Position numbers and translations under genes: made by a program
Assembly: GCA_028278335.1 (NCBI GenBank)
Contig: JANQEN010000210.1
Span: forward strand, 1-64,000
Direction: 5' to 3'
From: Chitinivibrionales bacterium
GTDB taxonomy: Bacteria; Fibrobacterota; Chitinivibrionia; Chitinivibrionales; JANQEN01
Length of the DNA stretch: 64,000 nucleotides
In this document: one piece after another, positions 36,269 through 45,667 of the stretch
Position numbering within the stretch: the stretch's first letter is position 1
Layout of the letters: each line of letters begins with the position of its first letter
Notes under the pieces: generated by a model
What the model was told of the DNA's origin: nothing
Databases searched by the model: none
The model's input: only the letters and a program-made list of their open reading frames with translations

Positions 36269-37006
36269 TTAGCCTCTTTTACTGATAAACGACACAAATT
36301 CCGTGTCCTGTTGCTCTTGACGGAGCGTAGCGATATCTGGATATATGGTTGCCTCTCTATTATGTAAAAAAAGAATCGGGCAACCCAATTGCTCAATTAA
36401 GCTAATTGTATGGTTTACAATAAGAATTGTCAAATTCGAGTGATTACAAAGATCCGTCAGTATGTTAAAAATTCTCTGAGCCATTATCGGGTCCAACCCA
36501 GCAATCGGCTCATCCAAAAAGAGAAGTTTCGGCTGCATCACTAATGCCCGTGCAATAGCAACGATACGAGATTGGCCAACCGATAGAGCTTCCGGTAGTT
36601 TATGGGCGAGACGCACAATATCATAGATCTCCAAATGGTGTCGTACCTGGTTTTTTATCTCTCTTTCATTTAAAGAGGTGTGATATCGTAGACAAAGAGC
36701 CAAATTATCAAAGACACTCATATTGCTTATTAGAGCATGTTGCTGAAAAACAAAGCCCATCTCCTGACGAACTTTATTCAAATCTCTTTGAGAGAAATTC
36801 TTAATACTCTTTTCATCCCAATACACATTGCCCTTATCCGGTTTTCTCAGTCCAGCACAGATCTCTAGCAGGGCGCTTTTACCACTCCCACTTTTTCCCA
36901 ACACAAAAACATTTTGTCCTGGTTTGATACAAAAGCTCACGCCATTCAGCAAATGCTCGCCACCAATTGAGTAATCTATGTTATCTAATCGGAGTTGAAA
37001 TGGCAT
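36269..37006 (-). CDS. mlaF: ABC transporter ATP-binding protein, MlaF type
   Basis: 245 residues. Walker A is FVLGKSGSGKSALLEI (~38), the Q-loop is MGFVFQQHALISNMS, the signature is ALSVGQSRIVAIARALV (LSVGQ instead of LSGGQ) and Walker B is KLLFLDEPIAGLDPIM. The H-loop is VNHTISLIEQL. Position between the permease and the MCE protein identifies it as the ATPase of a phospholipid transporter. The ATG at 37006 is preferred and overlaps the mlaE end by 26 bp. Confidence 0.88.
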   Translation of the reverse strand: MPFQLRLDNIDYSIGGEHLLNGVSFCIKPGQNVFVLGKSGSGKSALLEICAGLRKPDKGNVYWDEKSIKNFSQRDLNKVRQEMGFVFQQHALISNMSVFDNLALCLRYHTSLNEREIKNQVRHHLEIYDIVRLAHKLPEALSVGQSRIVAIARALVMQPKLLFLDEPIAGLDPIMAQRIFNILTDLCNHSNLTILIVNHTISLIEQLGCPILFLHNREATIYPDIATLRQEQQDTEFVSFISKRG

Positions 37007-37772
37007 AGGAACCAACAGTAAGAATAACATTCGTAAGAATAGTCACTACAATAGAGCTCACCACAGCTTTAAACACTGCCCGAGGAACAAATCGAACCGT
37101 GGAGACCATAAGTCCATAATAACAGCTAACAATCGCAATTACTCCACCAAAAAAAAGGCACTTCACGGTGAAAACTACAATATCAATGATACTGAGTGCA
37201 TGCAACACCTCATTAATAAAGGCAAAAAATTGCACTGGCACTAAGATTTTCGCTGCTAAAAGCCCACCAACGATTGCGACAATATCAAAGAAAACATTCA
37301 AACAGATTAGCGAAATCAACATTCCCAAAAATGCTGGTAGTACAAGGAAATGAACTAAATTAATTCCCATGACCTTCAGGGCATCAATCTCTTTAGACAC
37401 CTTCATTGTGCCAATATAAGCGGCAAGGGCAGCCCCAGAGCGCCCAATAACAACAAGGGAAGTAAAAAAGGGTCCAAGCTCCCGAATAACAGAAATTACC
37501 ATTATTCTGCCAAAATATTCACTGGCACCAATTTCTGGCATATTGGTTGTGGCTTGAACAACAATGATTATCCCACAGGATAATGCAATGAGCCCAACAA
37601 GGATCAGCGCATCAACTCCGGTAAAAAGGACTTGATCAATAAGCTGACGAAGGGATACATGTCGCCGACCACTCTTGGTAACAAGACAGATAAGGGTATC
37701 ATAGGCAAGACCCATGATGTCAAAAATTTGTTGAAACCAAGCAATGATCTGCTTTCCTGTTTGAGAAATCAT
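36981..37772 (-). CDS. mlaE: MlaE/YrbE family permease
   Basis: 263 residues with five or six transmembrane helices. Recognisable MlaE parts are VGLIALSCGIIIVVQAT, the coupling region RELGPFFTSLVVIGRSGAALAAYIGTMKV and the EIDALKVMGIN element. It is the inner-membrane permease of the Mla/MCE lipid transport system. It is the first gene of the minus-strand operon mlaE-mlaF-mlaD. Mla systems keep the outer leaflet of the outer membrane free of phospholipid, so this supports a Gram-negative envelope. Confidence 0.93.
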   Translation of the reverse strand: MISQTGKQIIAWFQQIFDIMGLAYDTLICLVTKSGRRHVSLRQLIDQVLFTGVDALILVGLIALSCGIIIVVQATTNMPEIGASEYFGRIMVISVIRELGPFFTSLVVIGRSGAALAAYIGTMKVSKEIDALKVMGINLVHFLVLPAFLGMLISLICLNVFFDIVAIVGGLLAAKILVPVQFFAFINEVLHALSIIDIVVFTVKCLFFGGVIAIVSCYYGLMVSTVRFVPRAVFKAVVSSIVVTILTNVILTVGSYAISTPIR

Positions 37773-38207
37773 AGCGCCCTCTCGGTCTCTTTATTTTCCC
37801 GTTGCACGAAAACTGGCGCTCTGATTATACAATATTTTCCCCCACTTTTTCTATAATTTCTGTATATTATTCAAGGTAGGCGGGCAAGAAAATGTACTAT
37901 TATAAAAACGCTATTTTGCCTATGGATCTGCATAAAGATATTTTTATAGTAACTAGTTTAAATCCTTGATGCTTTGAAAAGATAAATTTTTGGTTGCATT
38001 TTTATGTTTTATGCAAAAATGCATGTCCATTACTATCAATCTCATAGATTAGGGATTAAAAAGGTATAGTTTTCAAATATTTGTATTATATTATATATGA
38101 ATAGCTATTTTTATTAAAGGATAGCTGGGGAGTAATAGAATTATATTTATACTTTCGAATTTTTATCTTCAATTTTTCTCAACCACTTAATACCCAGGGG
38201 GGGACCA
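37773..38207. other. Divergent intergenic region, mostly AT-rich
   Basis: About 435 bp that should contain the promoters of the mla operon and the carboxypeptidase gene. An inverted repeat, GCATTTTT and AAAAATGC with a short spacer, lies near 37995-38022. No gene is supported. Confidence 0.4.
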
Positions 38208-39953
38208 ATGTATTTTAAGAAGCCCTTAATCTTAGTCCTATGTCTTTGTGGATTTCTTTTTTCTGAAAGTTTAAGCAGCTACCAAAAGGCATGCAGCTCA
38301 CTTGATAAGTTGGGCGAAGTCCGTTTTAAGTTTTCAATCAAATCACCGGCAGAATTGCTTAACCTCACCAATGAAATTTCATTGGACAAAATTACAACAA
38401 ATGAGGTAATAGCTTATGCAAACCAGGAAGAGTTTGAAGCATTCCGGAAATACAATTACGAGTATGAGGTATTGCCCTACAATGATCCTGTTGATGAGCC
38501 TAATCAGATGTCCGATTATGCTAATGTAACCTTTCCAAATTTTGACTGGACCAAGTATCCTACCTATTCTGGATACCTCAAAATTATGGAGGATTTGGAG
38601 AAAACCTATTCTGATAAGGTAAAGTTACATCAGATTGGAACCAGTGTTCGAAACAGAAAGCTTTTAGTTCTCAATGTTTCCAGCAATGTTGGTACTAAAG
38701 GAAATAAACCAAAGTTTCTTATGAATGCAGGTATTCATGGTAATGAGCTTGTACCCATTATGAATATGATGCGCCTTGTTGATTGGCTTTGCTCAAAATA
38801 TAGCTCCGATGCCAGAGCAAAGAGAATTCTTGATAGCATCGATATGTGGGTAAGCCCTATGCTCAACCCAGATGGAACCTATAAAGGCGGTAATAACGCC
38901 AGTGTTGTCTCCAATGCCCAGCGTTATAATAATAATCGCGTTGACTTGAACCGCAACTGGGCACGTTTACCAGGTGCAGGCCAAACTCCCAGAGAAGAAA
39001 AGGAGACCACGGCCTTTTTAAAGTATGAAAAAAGCCATATCTGGGCAATGGGTATTGGCTGGCATTCCGGAACAGAGGGTATCTCCTATCCTTGGTCCTC
39101 CTTTGGTCGTGCACACCCTGATAAAGCTTGGTATGAGTATGTTGGTGATCTGTATGCCAACCAAGCTCAAGCAGATGGCCCCAATGGATTTTTCGATGAT
39201 ATTCATAATGGTAATGGCCAGGGTTACTACCATCTCTATCCCGCGAAGGGAACTGCCAAGGATGCTATTTGCTTTTATCAGAACACTCGCACAAACTGTC
39301 ACGAATCATCTACAACTAAGAATATGCCAGCAAGCCGGTTAAATAATTATTGGAATTATCATTTCAAGGCTACACTTAAATATGTCCAGGAAGCTCTTCA
39401 TGGTATTCGGGGTGTTGTAAAGGATTCTGATACAAAAAAAGCGCTCCCAGCTAAGGTGTGGGTAGAGGGACATGATAAGAACCAAGATCGGTCCTATATA
39501 TTTGCTGATACCACAAATAATGTGGGCAACTATCATCGCCTTATAATCGCAGGAACCTATAATCTGACTTTTTCCTGCGAAGCCTATAATTGTCAAAGCA
39601 AAACGGTCCGCAATATTCAAGTCAGAAATGGTAGAGCTACCTTTGTCGACGTTGAACTCGATTGTGACATCTCTCCGATTGGCCAAAGCGTCAAACTGAC
39701 AAACAATGCAATTTCTATTAAAAAGACCAATAAGGGTATCGAGTTTACCTGCGGCAACAAAAATATTGTGGGTGCCTCAATTTATAATGTTAAGGGTAAG
39801 GTTGTTGCAAGCCTTTCAACCCGCCCTGGTATGAATCGTTTTGTATGGAATGGCAAAGGAAACAATAATACAGCCGTGAGCAATGGCTGCTATTTAGTCA
39901 CCCTTCAAACAACTAAGGGACAGCTTACAAAACGTTTCAATTTTGCCCACTAA
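38208..39953 (+). CDS. Secreted M14 zinc carboxypeptidase with FlgD-like sorting domain
   Basis: 581 residues. A signal peptide (~1-22) and propeptide precede an M14 metallopeptidase (~110-395): zinc ligands in AGIHGNELVPI (HxxE) and GWHSGTEGISYPWS (His), substrate binding in NPDGTYKGGNN and DLNRNWARLPG, and a likely catalytic Glu in NCHESSTT. A carboxypeptidase regulatory-like beta domain (~400-490) and a FlgD-like C-terminal domain (VGASIYNVKGKVVASL, NGCYLVTLQTTKG) follow. It probably trims peptides at the cell surface. A run of G (GGGGGG) forms the ribosome binding site, and a strong terminator follows. Confidence 0.9.
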   Translation: MYFKKPLILVLCLCGFLFSESLSSYQKACSSLDKLGEVRFKFSIKSPAELLNLTNEISLDKITTNEVIAYANQEEFEAFRKYNYEYEVLPYNDPVDEPNQMSDYANVTFPNFDWTKYPTYSGYLKIMEDLEKTYSDKVKLHQIGTSVRNRKLLVLNVSSNVGTKGNKPKFLMNAGIHGNELVPIMNMMRLVDWLCSKYSSDARAKRILDSIDMWVSPMLNPDGTYKGGNNASVVSNAQRYNNNRVDLNRNWARLPGAGQTPREEKETTAFLKYEKSHIWAMGIGWHSGTEGISYPWSSFGRAHPDKAWYEYVGDLYANQAQADGPNGFFDDIHNGNGQGYYHLYPAKGTAKDAICFYQNTRTNCHESSTTKNMPASRLNNYWNYHFKATLKYVQEALHGIRGVVKDSDTKKALPAKVWVEGHDKNQDRSYIFADTTNNVGNYHRLIIAGTYNLTFSCEAYNCQSKTVRNIQVRNGRATFVDVELDCDISPIGQSVKLTNNAISIKKTNKGIEFTCGNKNIVGASIYNVKGKVVASLSTRPGMNRFVWNGKGNNNTAVSNGCYLVTLQTTKGQLTKRFNFAH

Positions 39954-39975
39954 GACAACTTTGATCTAAATAAAA

Positions 39976-40009
39976 AAAGGGTTGCCGAATTTCGGCAACC
40001 CTTTTTTTT
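39976..40009 (+). terminator. Rho-independent terminator after the carboxypeptidase gene
   Basis: GGGTTGCCGAATTTCGGCAACCC forms a perfect stem flanked by A-run and T-run, so it can work in both directions. Inverted-repeat element copy B starts within the last bases of the T-tract. Confidence 0.93.
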
Positions 40010-40170
40010 ACCCAGATTATACAGTAGGTGTAGATGCAGAAGTGCAAGATTACGATTTAGTAAGACTTGAAAGTCTTAATGGGCATAGGATTACAGGCTA
40101 CTTCCCAAGCGTACATCCGGTAAAAGTCGTGGTGTGCTTCTGCGCTACTTCCTATTGCAAAATCTGGGTT
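40010..40170 (+). mobile_element. Inverted-repeat element, copy B (161 bp, internally deleted)
   Basis: Same ends as the other copies (ACCCAGATTATACAGTAGG and CTATTGCAAAATCTGGGTT) but 48 bp shorter, lacking the central segment. The deletion joins GACTTGAA directly to AGTCTT, at short repeats of TTGAA/CTGAA in the full-length copies. It directly abuts the upstream terminator. Confidence 0.75.
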
Positions 40171-40192
40171 TAATTCCAGTAAAATTATTTTA

Positions 40193-41458
40193 CTATTTTT
40201 TACTTTTACCAGCTTCTGTACTTCTTTTTTTTGAAGCTGCAGGTAAATAGAGACGAAATGAAGCACCCTGTCCTTCCAATGACTCTGCAGTAATTATACC
40301 CTCATGTTTGCTCATTATCGAATAAGAAGTTGCAAGTCCAAGACCAGATCCATCCTGTTTTGTGGTAAAAAAGGGATCAAATACTAGGGGCAAATCCTCT
40401 TTAGAAATACCAATACCATGATCCACAACTGTGACTTCCACATATTTGCCTGATTTCAGAGGTAAATTATCCTCGGGTTTAACACTTTTATTGCAGATTG
40501 CAATATCTATAGTGCCCCCCTCAGGCATCGCATGCCAGGCATTAATCAAAACATTCTCTATCACCTGGGTAATTTGTGACTCATCAACTTCCACAGACCA
40601 AATTTCATTTTCAACCACATAGGAACATTCAATATTGGACCCACTGAGCACCAGTTGACTGGATTTCTTAAAAATATCTGAAATTGAGGCGACTTTGCGA
40701 ATCGGTTTTTTTGTCCTTGAAAAGGAGAGCAATTGTTGGGTAAGATTTTGACACCGCACCAAGGCATTCATTGCTTTTTCCATAGATTTAGTAATTTTTT
40801 CATTACAGAGACATCGCTCACGGGCTATTTCGATATACCCAAAGGCGATAGTAAGCAGATTCTTAAAATCATGAGCAATGCCACTGGCAATGAGTCCAAT
40901 CGACTCTAAACGTTGTGCCTGAATATACTGCTGCTCTAATCGCTTCTTCTCCTCCTCTATCTTCTTTCGCTCGGTAATATCCCGAATAATACCGACAGAA
41001 CCGACAAAATGCTTTCTTCCTTTTCCAGTGGTTGATTCTTCATATATACCAGTTGCGGCAACTTCACCAACGATACTCGGTGCTTCGGAGATAGTACCCT
41101 TCCTCTTCTCTGCTGTTTTCCACTTCTTTGGAACCAATCCAATCTCCAGCCACTTAGTCATCCGTCGACCTGAACGGCGTTCATCAAAGAGCTGTGGAGA
41201 ATTTCTTCCACCCATATCGCTACCCTTTAATTTTTTAACCACATTAGATCGACTGACCTTTTCAACCTCATCAGGATGAAGCAGCTCACTAAAATGTTTG
41301 CCCAGAAGCTCTTTTGGTTTATATCCCAAAAGCTTTATGTGATTGTTGACAAAGGTAAAACATCCCTCAGTATCCAATCGATAGACAATATCCGGAATAA
41401 TTTCTAAAAGTTCACGATGTCCCTCTTCAATTCTTTCCTCAGTCTGTTTCTTTGTCAT
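40193..41458 (-). CDS. PAS-domain sensor histidine kinase
   Basis: 421 residues, no transmembrane helix, so cytoplasmic. A PAS domain (~14-125: IVYRLDTEGCFTFVNNHI, LGYKPKELLGKHFSELLHPD) leads to a coiled-coil linker and the HisKA-type dimerisation region with ASGIAHDFKNLLTIAFGYIE (phospho-His in AHDF). The ATPase has the N box IENVLINAWHAMPEGG, VVDHGIGISKEDLPLVFDPFF (G1) and GSGLGLATSYSI (G2). No response regulator gene is adjacent, so it is an orphan kinase. AAAGGATAGGG precedes the ATG. Confidence 0.9.
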   Translation of the reverse strand: MTKKQTEERIEEGHRELLEIIPDIVYRLDTEGCFTFVNNHIKLLGYKPKELLGKHFSELLHPDEVEKVSRSNVVKKLKGSDMGGRNSPQLFDERRSGRRMTKWLEIGLVPKKWKTAEKRKGTISEAPSIVGEVAATGIYEESTTGKGRKHFVGSVGIIRDITERKKIEEEKKRLEQQYIQAQRLESIGLIASGIAHDFKNLLTIAFGYIEIARERCLCNEKITKSMEKAMNALVRCQNLTQQLLSFSRTKKPIRKVASISDIFKKSSQLVLSGSNIECSYVVENEIWSVEVDESQITQVIENVLINAWHAMPEGGTIDIAICNKSVKPEDNLPLKSGKYVEVTVVDHGIGISKEDLPLVFDPFFTTKQDGSGLGLATSYSIMSKHEGIITAESLEGQGASFRLYLPAASKKRSTEAGKSKK

Positions 41459-41843
41459 ACCCTATCCTTTAGTGAGGATCAGAAAGGCACTCCTGTTTGA
41501 TTGTGTATAATTTAATTATAGACAATCATCCTTTTTGCCTCTCCTTATCTGCAACTTGTTGTAGCACACCACCATCAAAATCGACAGTTGCTTAAAAAGT
41601 AATTTCCAATTCCCTTGACCTCTGTAAAAGAATATACAAATTATATTCTCCTTTTGCCAACAGTTAGACTCTTAATTTACATTTTTTTATCTGGCTAACC
41701 ATGAATTGATTGAATCCAACAAATTTCGATATAACTTTTTTGTTCGTAAACAGTAGTCCAAAATTACTTTGTAAAAGAAAAAGGGCTAGGATTACTCTTT
41801 TAAATAATCATAGCCCTAAACTGTATTAATTGTCAACTAAAAC
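41459..41843. other. Intergenic between aspS and the histidine kinase, with aspS terminator
   Basis: About 385 bp of AT-rich sequence. Apart from the hairpin listed at 41782-41817, no feature is evident. Confidence 0.4.
41782..41817 (-). terminator. Rho-independent terminator after aspS
   Basis: On the minus strand, AGGGCTATGATTA pairs with TAATCCTAGCCCT and is followed by TTTTTCTTTT. It stands 26 bp after the aspS stop codon. Confidence 0.85.
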
Positions 41844-43610
41844 TTAAAGAGGAAGATGCTTTATGCGCAACTCCTTCAATTGTTCTGGGGTAACCTCTGC
41901 AGGTGCATTCATAAGAAGATCCTGAGCCCGCTGATTCATCGGGAAGGAGATTACCTCTCTAATATTTGATGTTTCGGCAATTAACATGACAATACGATCA
42001 ACTCCCGGTGCGATGCCTCCATGAGGAGGGGCTCCATAACTAAAGGCATTTATAAGAGCGGGGAATTTGTCATCCACAACTGATTTGTCGTATCCAGCAA
42101 TATCAAAAGCCTTATACATAATTTCCGGCTGATGATTACGAATAGCACCGCTGGAAAGCTCAACACCGTTGCAGACAATATCATATTGATAGGCAAGCAC
42201 ATCGAGCGGGTCCTTCTCTTCCAATGCTTTCATACCACCTTGCGGCATTGAAAAAGGATTGTGGGAAAAGATAACCTTATTGGTCTCTTCATCCAACTCG
42301 AACATTGGAAAATCAACAATCCAACAGAATTCAAAACGATTGTTATCAATGAGCTCTAAATCCTTGCCAAGCTTGGCACGTAAATCACCGGCAATTCGGG
42401 CCGCCTCTTTTTCAACATCTGCAATAAAAAAGACCACATCACCATTTTCAACACCATTAGCTTTGGCAATTGCAGCAACCTGTTCCTCATTCAGAAACTT
42501 AGCCAAGGGACCCTTAATCTTTTCCGGAGTCCAAACAAGATAGGCCAATCCCTTTGAGCCAATAGATTGGGCATATTCAACCAGTTTATCAAAATAGCTC
42601 CGTGGTTTATCAGCAATCTTTTTTACACCGATTGAGCGAACCACACCACCCGACTCAACTACTGATTTAAATGCCTTAAATTGCGAATCGGTAAAGAGAT
42701 CGGAAACATCCTTTATTTCGATAGGGATGCGCAAATCCGGTTTATCCGATCCATACTTAAGCATGGCCTCGCGATAGGGAATGCGCGGAAATGGAGTGGC
42801 ATTGAGGATTTTCTCGCTGAAGGTGCTAAAGGTCGAGACCATCACCTCTTCAACAACATTGAAAACATCGTCCTGAGTTACAAAGGACATTTCCAAGTCT
42901 AATTGATAAAATTCTCCCGGTGAGCGGTCTGCTCGAGCATCTTCATCGCGAAAACAGGGAGCGATCTGAAAATATCGATCAAAACCGGAGATCATAAGGA
43001 GCTGCTTAAACTGTTGTGGTGCCTGAGGTAGTGCATAAAATTTTCCTGGGTGCACCCGAGAAGGTACTAAGTAATCCCGTGCTCCCTCAGGTGAGGAACT
43101 GGTCAAAATGGGTGTCTGATATTCATTAAATCCCAGCTCAAACATTTTCTCACGAATATGAGAAATAATTTTTGACCGGAGAATAATGTTGTCATGAATT
43201 TTTGCTCTTCGAAGGTCAAGGTAGCGATATTTAAGGCGAAGATCCTCAGGAACCTCCTCCTCTTGAAATACGGTAAAGGGAAGATTTGCACACTCACCGA
43301 GCACTTCGTACCCATTGGCATCTACTTCAACTTCACCAGTAGGCATTTTGGAATTGACATTCTCATCTGAGCGATAGGCGACCTTTCCATCAAACCGTAC
43401 AACGGTTTCCTTTGAAAGATGGCCAACTTGATATTGAAAATCCACAGTGGGATAGATAACGATTTGGGTAATACCATAGTGATCACGTAAATCGATAAAC
43501 AGGACACCGCCATGATCTCGTCGATTATGGATCCAACCGGCCAAACGAACCTGTTCTCCTACATGCTCTTTACGTAATTCACCACAGGTGTGGCTTCTAA
43601 ATTCATGCAT
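41844..43610 (-). CDS. aspS: Aspartyl-tRNA synthetase (bacterial type, likely non-discriminating)
   Basis: 588 residues. The N-terminal OB-fold (~1-105) is followed by the class II catalytic core (motif 2 in [19 protein letters not shown]), the bacterial GAD insertion (~300-415) and motif 3 near [18 protein letters not shown]. The anticodon-binding domain has [15 protein letters not shown]. The DHGG form (His33) resembles bacterial non-discriminating AspRS, while discriminating E. coli AspRS has DLGS. It would then charge both tRNA-Asp and tRNA-Asn and need an amidotransferase for Asn. GAGG precedes the ATG. Confidence 0.96.
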   Translation of the reverse strand: MHEFRSHTCGELRKEHVGEQVRLAGWIHNRRDHGGVLFIDLRDHYGITQIVIYPTVDFQYQVGHLSKETVVRFDGKVAYRSDENVNSKMPTGEVEVDANGYEVLGECANLPFTVFQEEEVPEDLRLKYRYLDLRRAKIHDNIILRSKIISHIREKMFELGFNEYQTPILTSSSPEGARDYLVPSRVHPGKFYALPQAPQQFKQLLMISGFDRYFQIAPCFRDEDARADRSPGEFYQLDLEMSFVTQDDVFNVVEEVMVSTFSTFSEKILNATPFPRIPYREAMLKYGSDKPDLRIPIEIKDVSDLFTDSQFKAFKSVVESGGVVRSIGVKKIADKPRSYFDKLVEYAQSIGSKGLAYLVWTPEKIKGPLAKFLNEEQVAAIAKANGVENGDVVFFIADVEKEAARIAGDLRAKLGKDLELIDNNRFEFCWIVDFPMFELDEETNKVIFSHNPFSMPQGGMKALEEKDPLDVLAYQYDIVCNGVELSSGAIRNHQPEIMYKAFDIAGYDKSVVDDKFPALINAFSYGAPPHGGIAPGVDRIVMLIAETSNIREVISFPMNQRAQDLLMNAPAEVTPEQLKELRIKHLPL

Positions 43611-43819
43611 AATTGTTAATCCTCAGTTACTGACAAACACATTACTATACAATTCAACCGGGTAAAAATAGTATTTGGCATGCCAACGCTGGTAAGGTTC
43701 TTGAAATCCTAGACCATGATACCACTGGATACTTGAGTATCATTTTGGCCTTCTTGGAAGTTAGAATCAGAGGAATACAGATAGCGTACTATCCTGTTTA
43801 TTTATTATAGTTATTTAAA

Positions 43820-43848
43820 TTGACAATATTTTGGTAACTCGGTATAAT
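43820..43848 (+). promoter_or_regulatory. Consensus sigma-70 promoter
   Basis: TTGACA (43820-43825), a spacer of exactly 17 bp and TATAAT (43843-43848) match the consensus perfectly. Transcription would start near 43855, leaving a leader of about 94 nt before the ATG at 43949. Confidence 0.85.
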
Positions 43849-43889
43849 ATCAATATATTAATTACTAACAATTGTGTTGACAACTGCAT

Positions 43890-43932
43890 AGTAGCCTTCT
43901 ATTCATCCTGGACTTAATTTACAAAGGCTACT
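43890..43932 (+). promoter_or_regulatory. Leader hairpin before the PAS-GGDEF-EAL gene
   Basis: AGTAGCCTT (43890-43898) and AAGGCTACT (43924-43932) are perfect inverted repeats with a 25-nt loop, followed by TATTTTCTT. It lies in the leader of the transcript and ends 16 bp before the start codon. It could hide the start region or act as an attenuator. Confidence 0.5.
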
Positions 43933-43948
43933 TATTTTCTTGATACCT

Positions 43949-45658
43949 ATGAAAAAATTTATCACTGACCTCGATCATCAAAACATTGTGGAGTTGTTTG
44001 ATTCCCTCTTTTCTAACTCCAGAGAAGGTATTATAATCACCAATGATCAACGGGAAATCATAGCGATAAATCCTGCATTTTCTAATATCACCCAATATAC
44101 TGCAGAGGAAATAATTGGCCAAAAGCCCTCTTTCCTCTCTTCTGATCGTCACGAAAAAGATTTCTATGAAGATATGCAGTCCGATATCAAGAAAAAAGGG
44201 CGCTGGTCAGGAAACATCTGGGATCGACGTAAAAATGGTGAAGTTTTCCTCACCGAATTAACCATTGTTGCAGTGCAACACGGTCCAGACCAAAAAGTCA
44301 ACTATGTGGGAATACTCAATGATACTCCGAATATCGAAAACAACATAACTCAAAAGCAGAACCACGACCCCTTAACCAACCTGCCAAATCGTATTCTTTT
44401 TCAGGAGCATTTCCAGTTTCTCCTGGCCCATGCCCGTCGAAATGATCAGATTTTAGCACTCCTTTTACTTGATATTGATCGTTTTAAAGTACTCAATGAC
44501 ACCTTGGGTTACAATGCCGGTGATATGATTTTAACGTACACTGCAGAACGACTTAAAGAGACTCTTCGTGAAGTGGATGTGGTATTTCGCTTAGGAAACG
44601 ATGAATTTGCAATTATCTTGGAAGAGGTGGCTAAAGTCGAAGATACTGCAATTGTGGCAAAACGAATCTTTGAGGCCTTTAGCAAGCCCTTTAATTTAGC
44701 TTGTTATGAAAAGGATCTCTATCTTTCAACCAGTATCGGCATTAGTATTTTTCCGCAAGACGGATCGCATTTTGAAGACCTTATTAAAAATGCCGAAGTT
44801 GCCATGTACCAGGCAAAAAAAGAGGAACAGAACAACTTCTGCCACTACTCACCTTCGATGAATGAGGCTACTTTAGAGCTTCTGACTATGGAACATCAGC
44901 TCCATAAGGCATTGGAGCAGAAGGAATTTATTGTTTACTACCAGCCAATTATTGATATCAGAGAAAACACCATTGTCGGTGCAGAAGCCCTTGCCCGTTG
45001 GCAACATCCAGAATTGGGATTGGTTCCCCCTTTCAAGTTTATCCCCATTGCAGAGGAGACCGGACTCATCATTCCCATTGGTGAGTATATCATGGTTTCG
45101 GCCTGTAAGATGGCTCGTCACTGGCACTCCTTAGGATTTGACAATTTCCATATATCAGTCAATCTTTCAGCGCGGCAGTTTCAGCAACATGACCTGGTGG
45201 AAAAGATGGAAATTATTCTCATGGAGAGTAAACTTCCACCGAAGTTTTTAGAGTTAGAGATAACTGAGAGTATTGGTATGCAGGATGCTGAAAACACGAT
45301 AAAGATTCTCGAAGATATCAAGAAAAAGGGCATCTATATATCAATCGATGATTTTGGAACGGGCTACTCCTCACTAAGCTATCTCAAGCGCTTTCCAATC
45401 AACACCTTAAAGGTTGATCGCTCTTTTGTAAAAGACATCGGTATTAGCCTTGATAGTGAGACCATTGTCTCAGTCATTATTACGATGGCCCATACCTTAA
45501 ACCTTAAAGTAATAGCAGAAGGTGTAGAAACAGTTGATCAATTGGCCTTTCTAAAAGCCCATAAATGTGATATGCTGCAGGGATATCTCTTTAGTAAACC
45601 AGTACCAGCAGAAGAGTTCGAAGCCCTTCTTAAAAAAACGCAAAAGTCCTCTAAATAG
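43949..45658 (+). CDS. PAS-GGDEF-EAL protein, probable c-di-GMP phosphodiesterase
   Basis: 569 residues. PAS (~15-110: SREGIIITNDQREIIAINPA), GGDEF (~130-290) and EAL (~305-560). The cyclase signature reads LGNDEFAIIL, with Asn in place of the second Gly, so cyclase activity is doubtful. The EAL domain looks intact: GAEALARWQHPELG, the ITESIG metal-site stretch, DDFGTGYSSLSYL and AEGVETVDQLAFL. It therefore probably degrades c-di-GMP, with the GNDEF domain possibly regulatory. The ATG at 43949 is preferred over a TTG at 43940. It is driven by the consensus promoter upstream. Confidence 0.9.
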   Translation: MKKFITDLDHQNIVELFDSLFSNSREGIIITNDQREIIAINPAFSNITQYTAEEIIGQKPSFLSSDRHEKDFYEDMQSDIKKKGRWSGNIWDRRKNGEVFLTELTIVAVQHGPDQKVNYVGILNDTPNIENNITQKQNHDPLTNLPNRILFQEHFQFLLAHARRNDQILALLLLDIDRFKVLNDTLGYNAGDMILTYTAERLKETLREVDVVFRLGNDEFAIILEEVAKVEDTAIVAKRIFEAFSKPFNLACYEKDLYLSTSIGISIFPQDGSHFEDLIKNAEVAMYQAKKEEQNNFCHYSPSMNEATLELLTMEHQLHKALEQKEFIVYYQPIIDIRENTIVGAEALARWQHPELGLVPPFKFIPIAEETGLIIPIGEYIMVSACKMARHWHSLGFDNFHISVNLSARQFQQHDLVEKMEIILMESKLPPKFLELEITESIGMQDAENTIKILEDIKKKGIYISIDDFGTGYSSLSYLKRFPINTLKVDRSFVKDIGISLDSETIVSVIITMAHTLNLKVIAEGVETVDQLAFLKAHKCDMLQGYLFSKPVPAEEFEALLKKTQKSSK

Positions 45659-45667
45659 TTATTTTAC

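Larger units (their letters stand above)
43611..43948. other. Intergenic upstream of the PAS-GGDEF-EAL gene
   Basis: 338 bp between divergent genes. It contains a consensus promoter and a leader hairpin, both listed separately. Nothing else is evident. Confidence 0.5.

Noticed and set aside
35344..36396. Longer MlaD starting inside mlaF
   Set aside because: The upstream extension overlaps mlaF by 128 bp and lacks a ribosome binding site; the GTG at 36267 has one.
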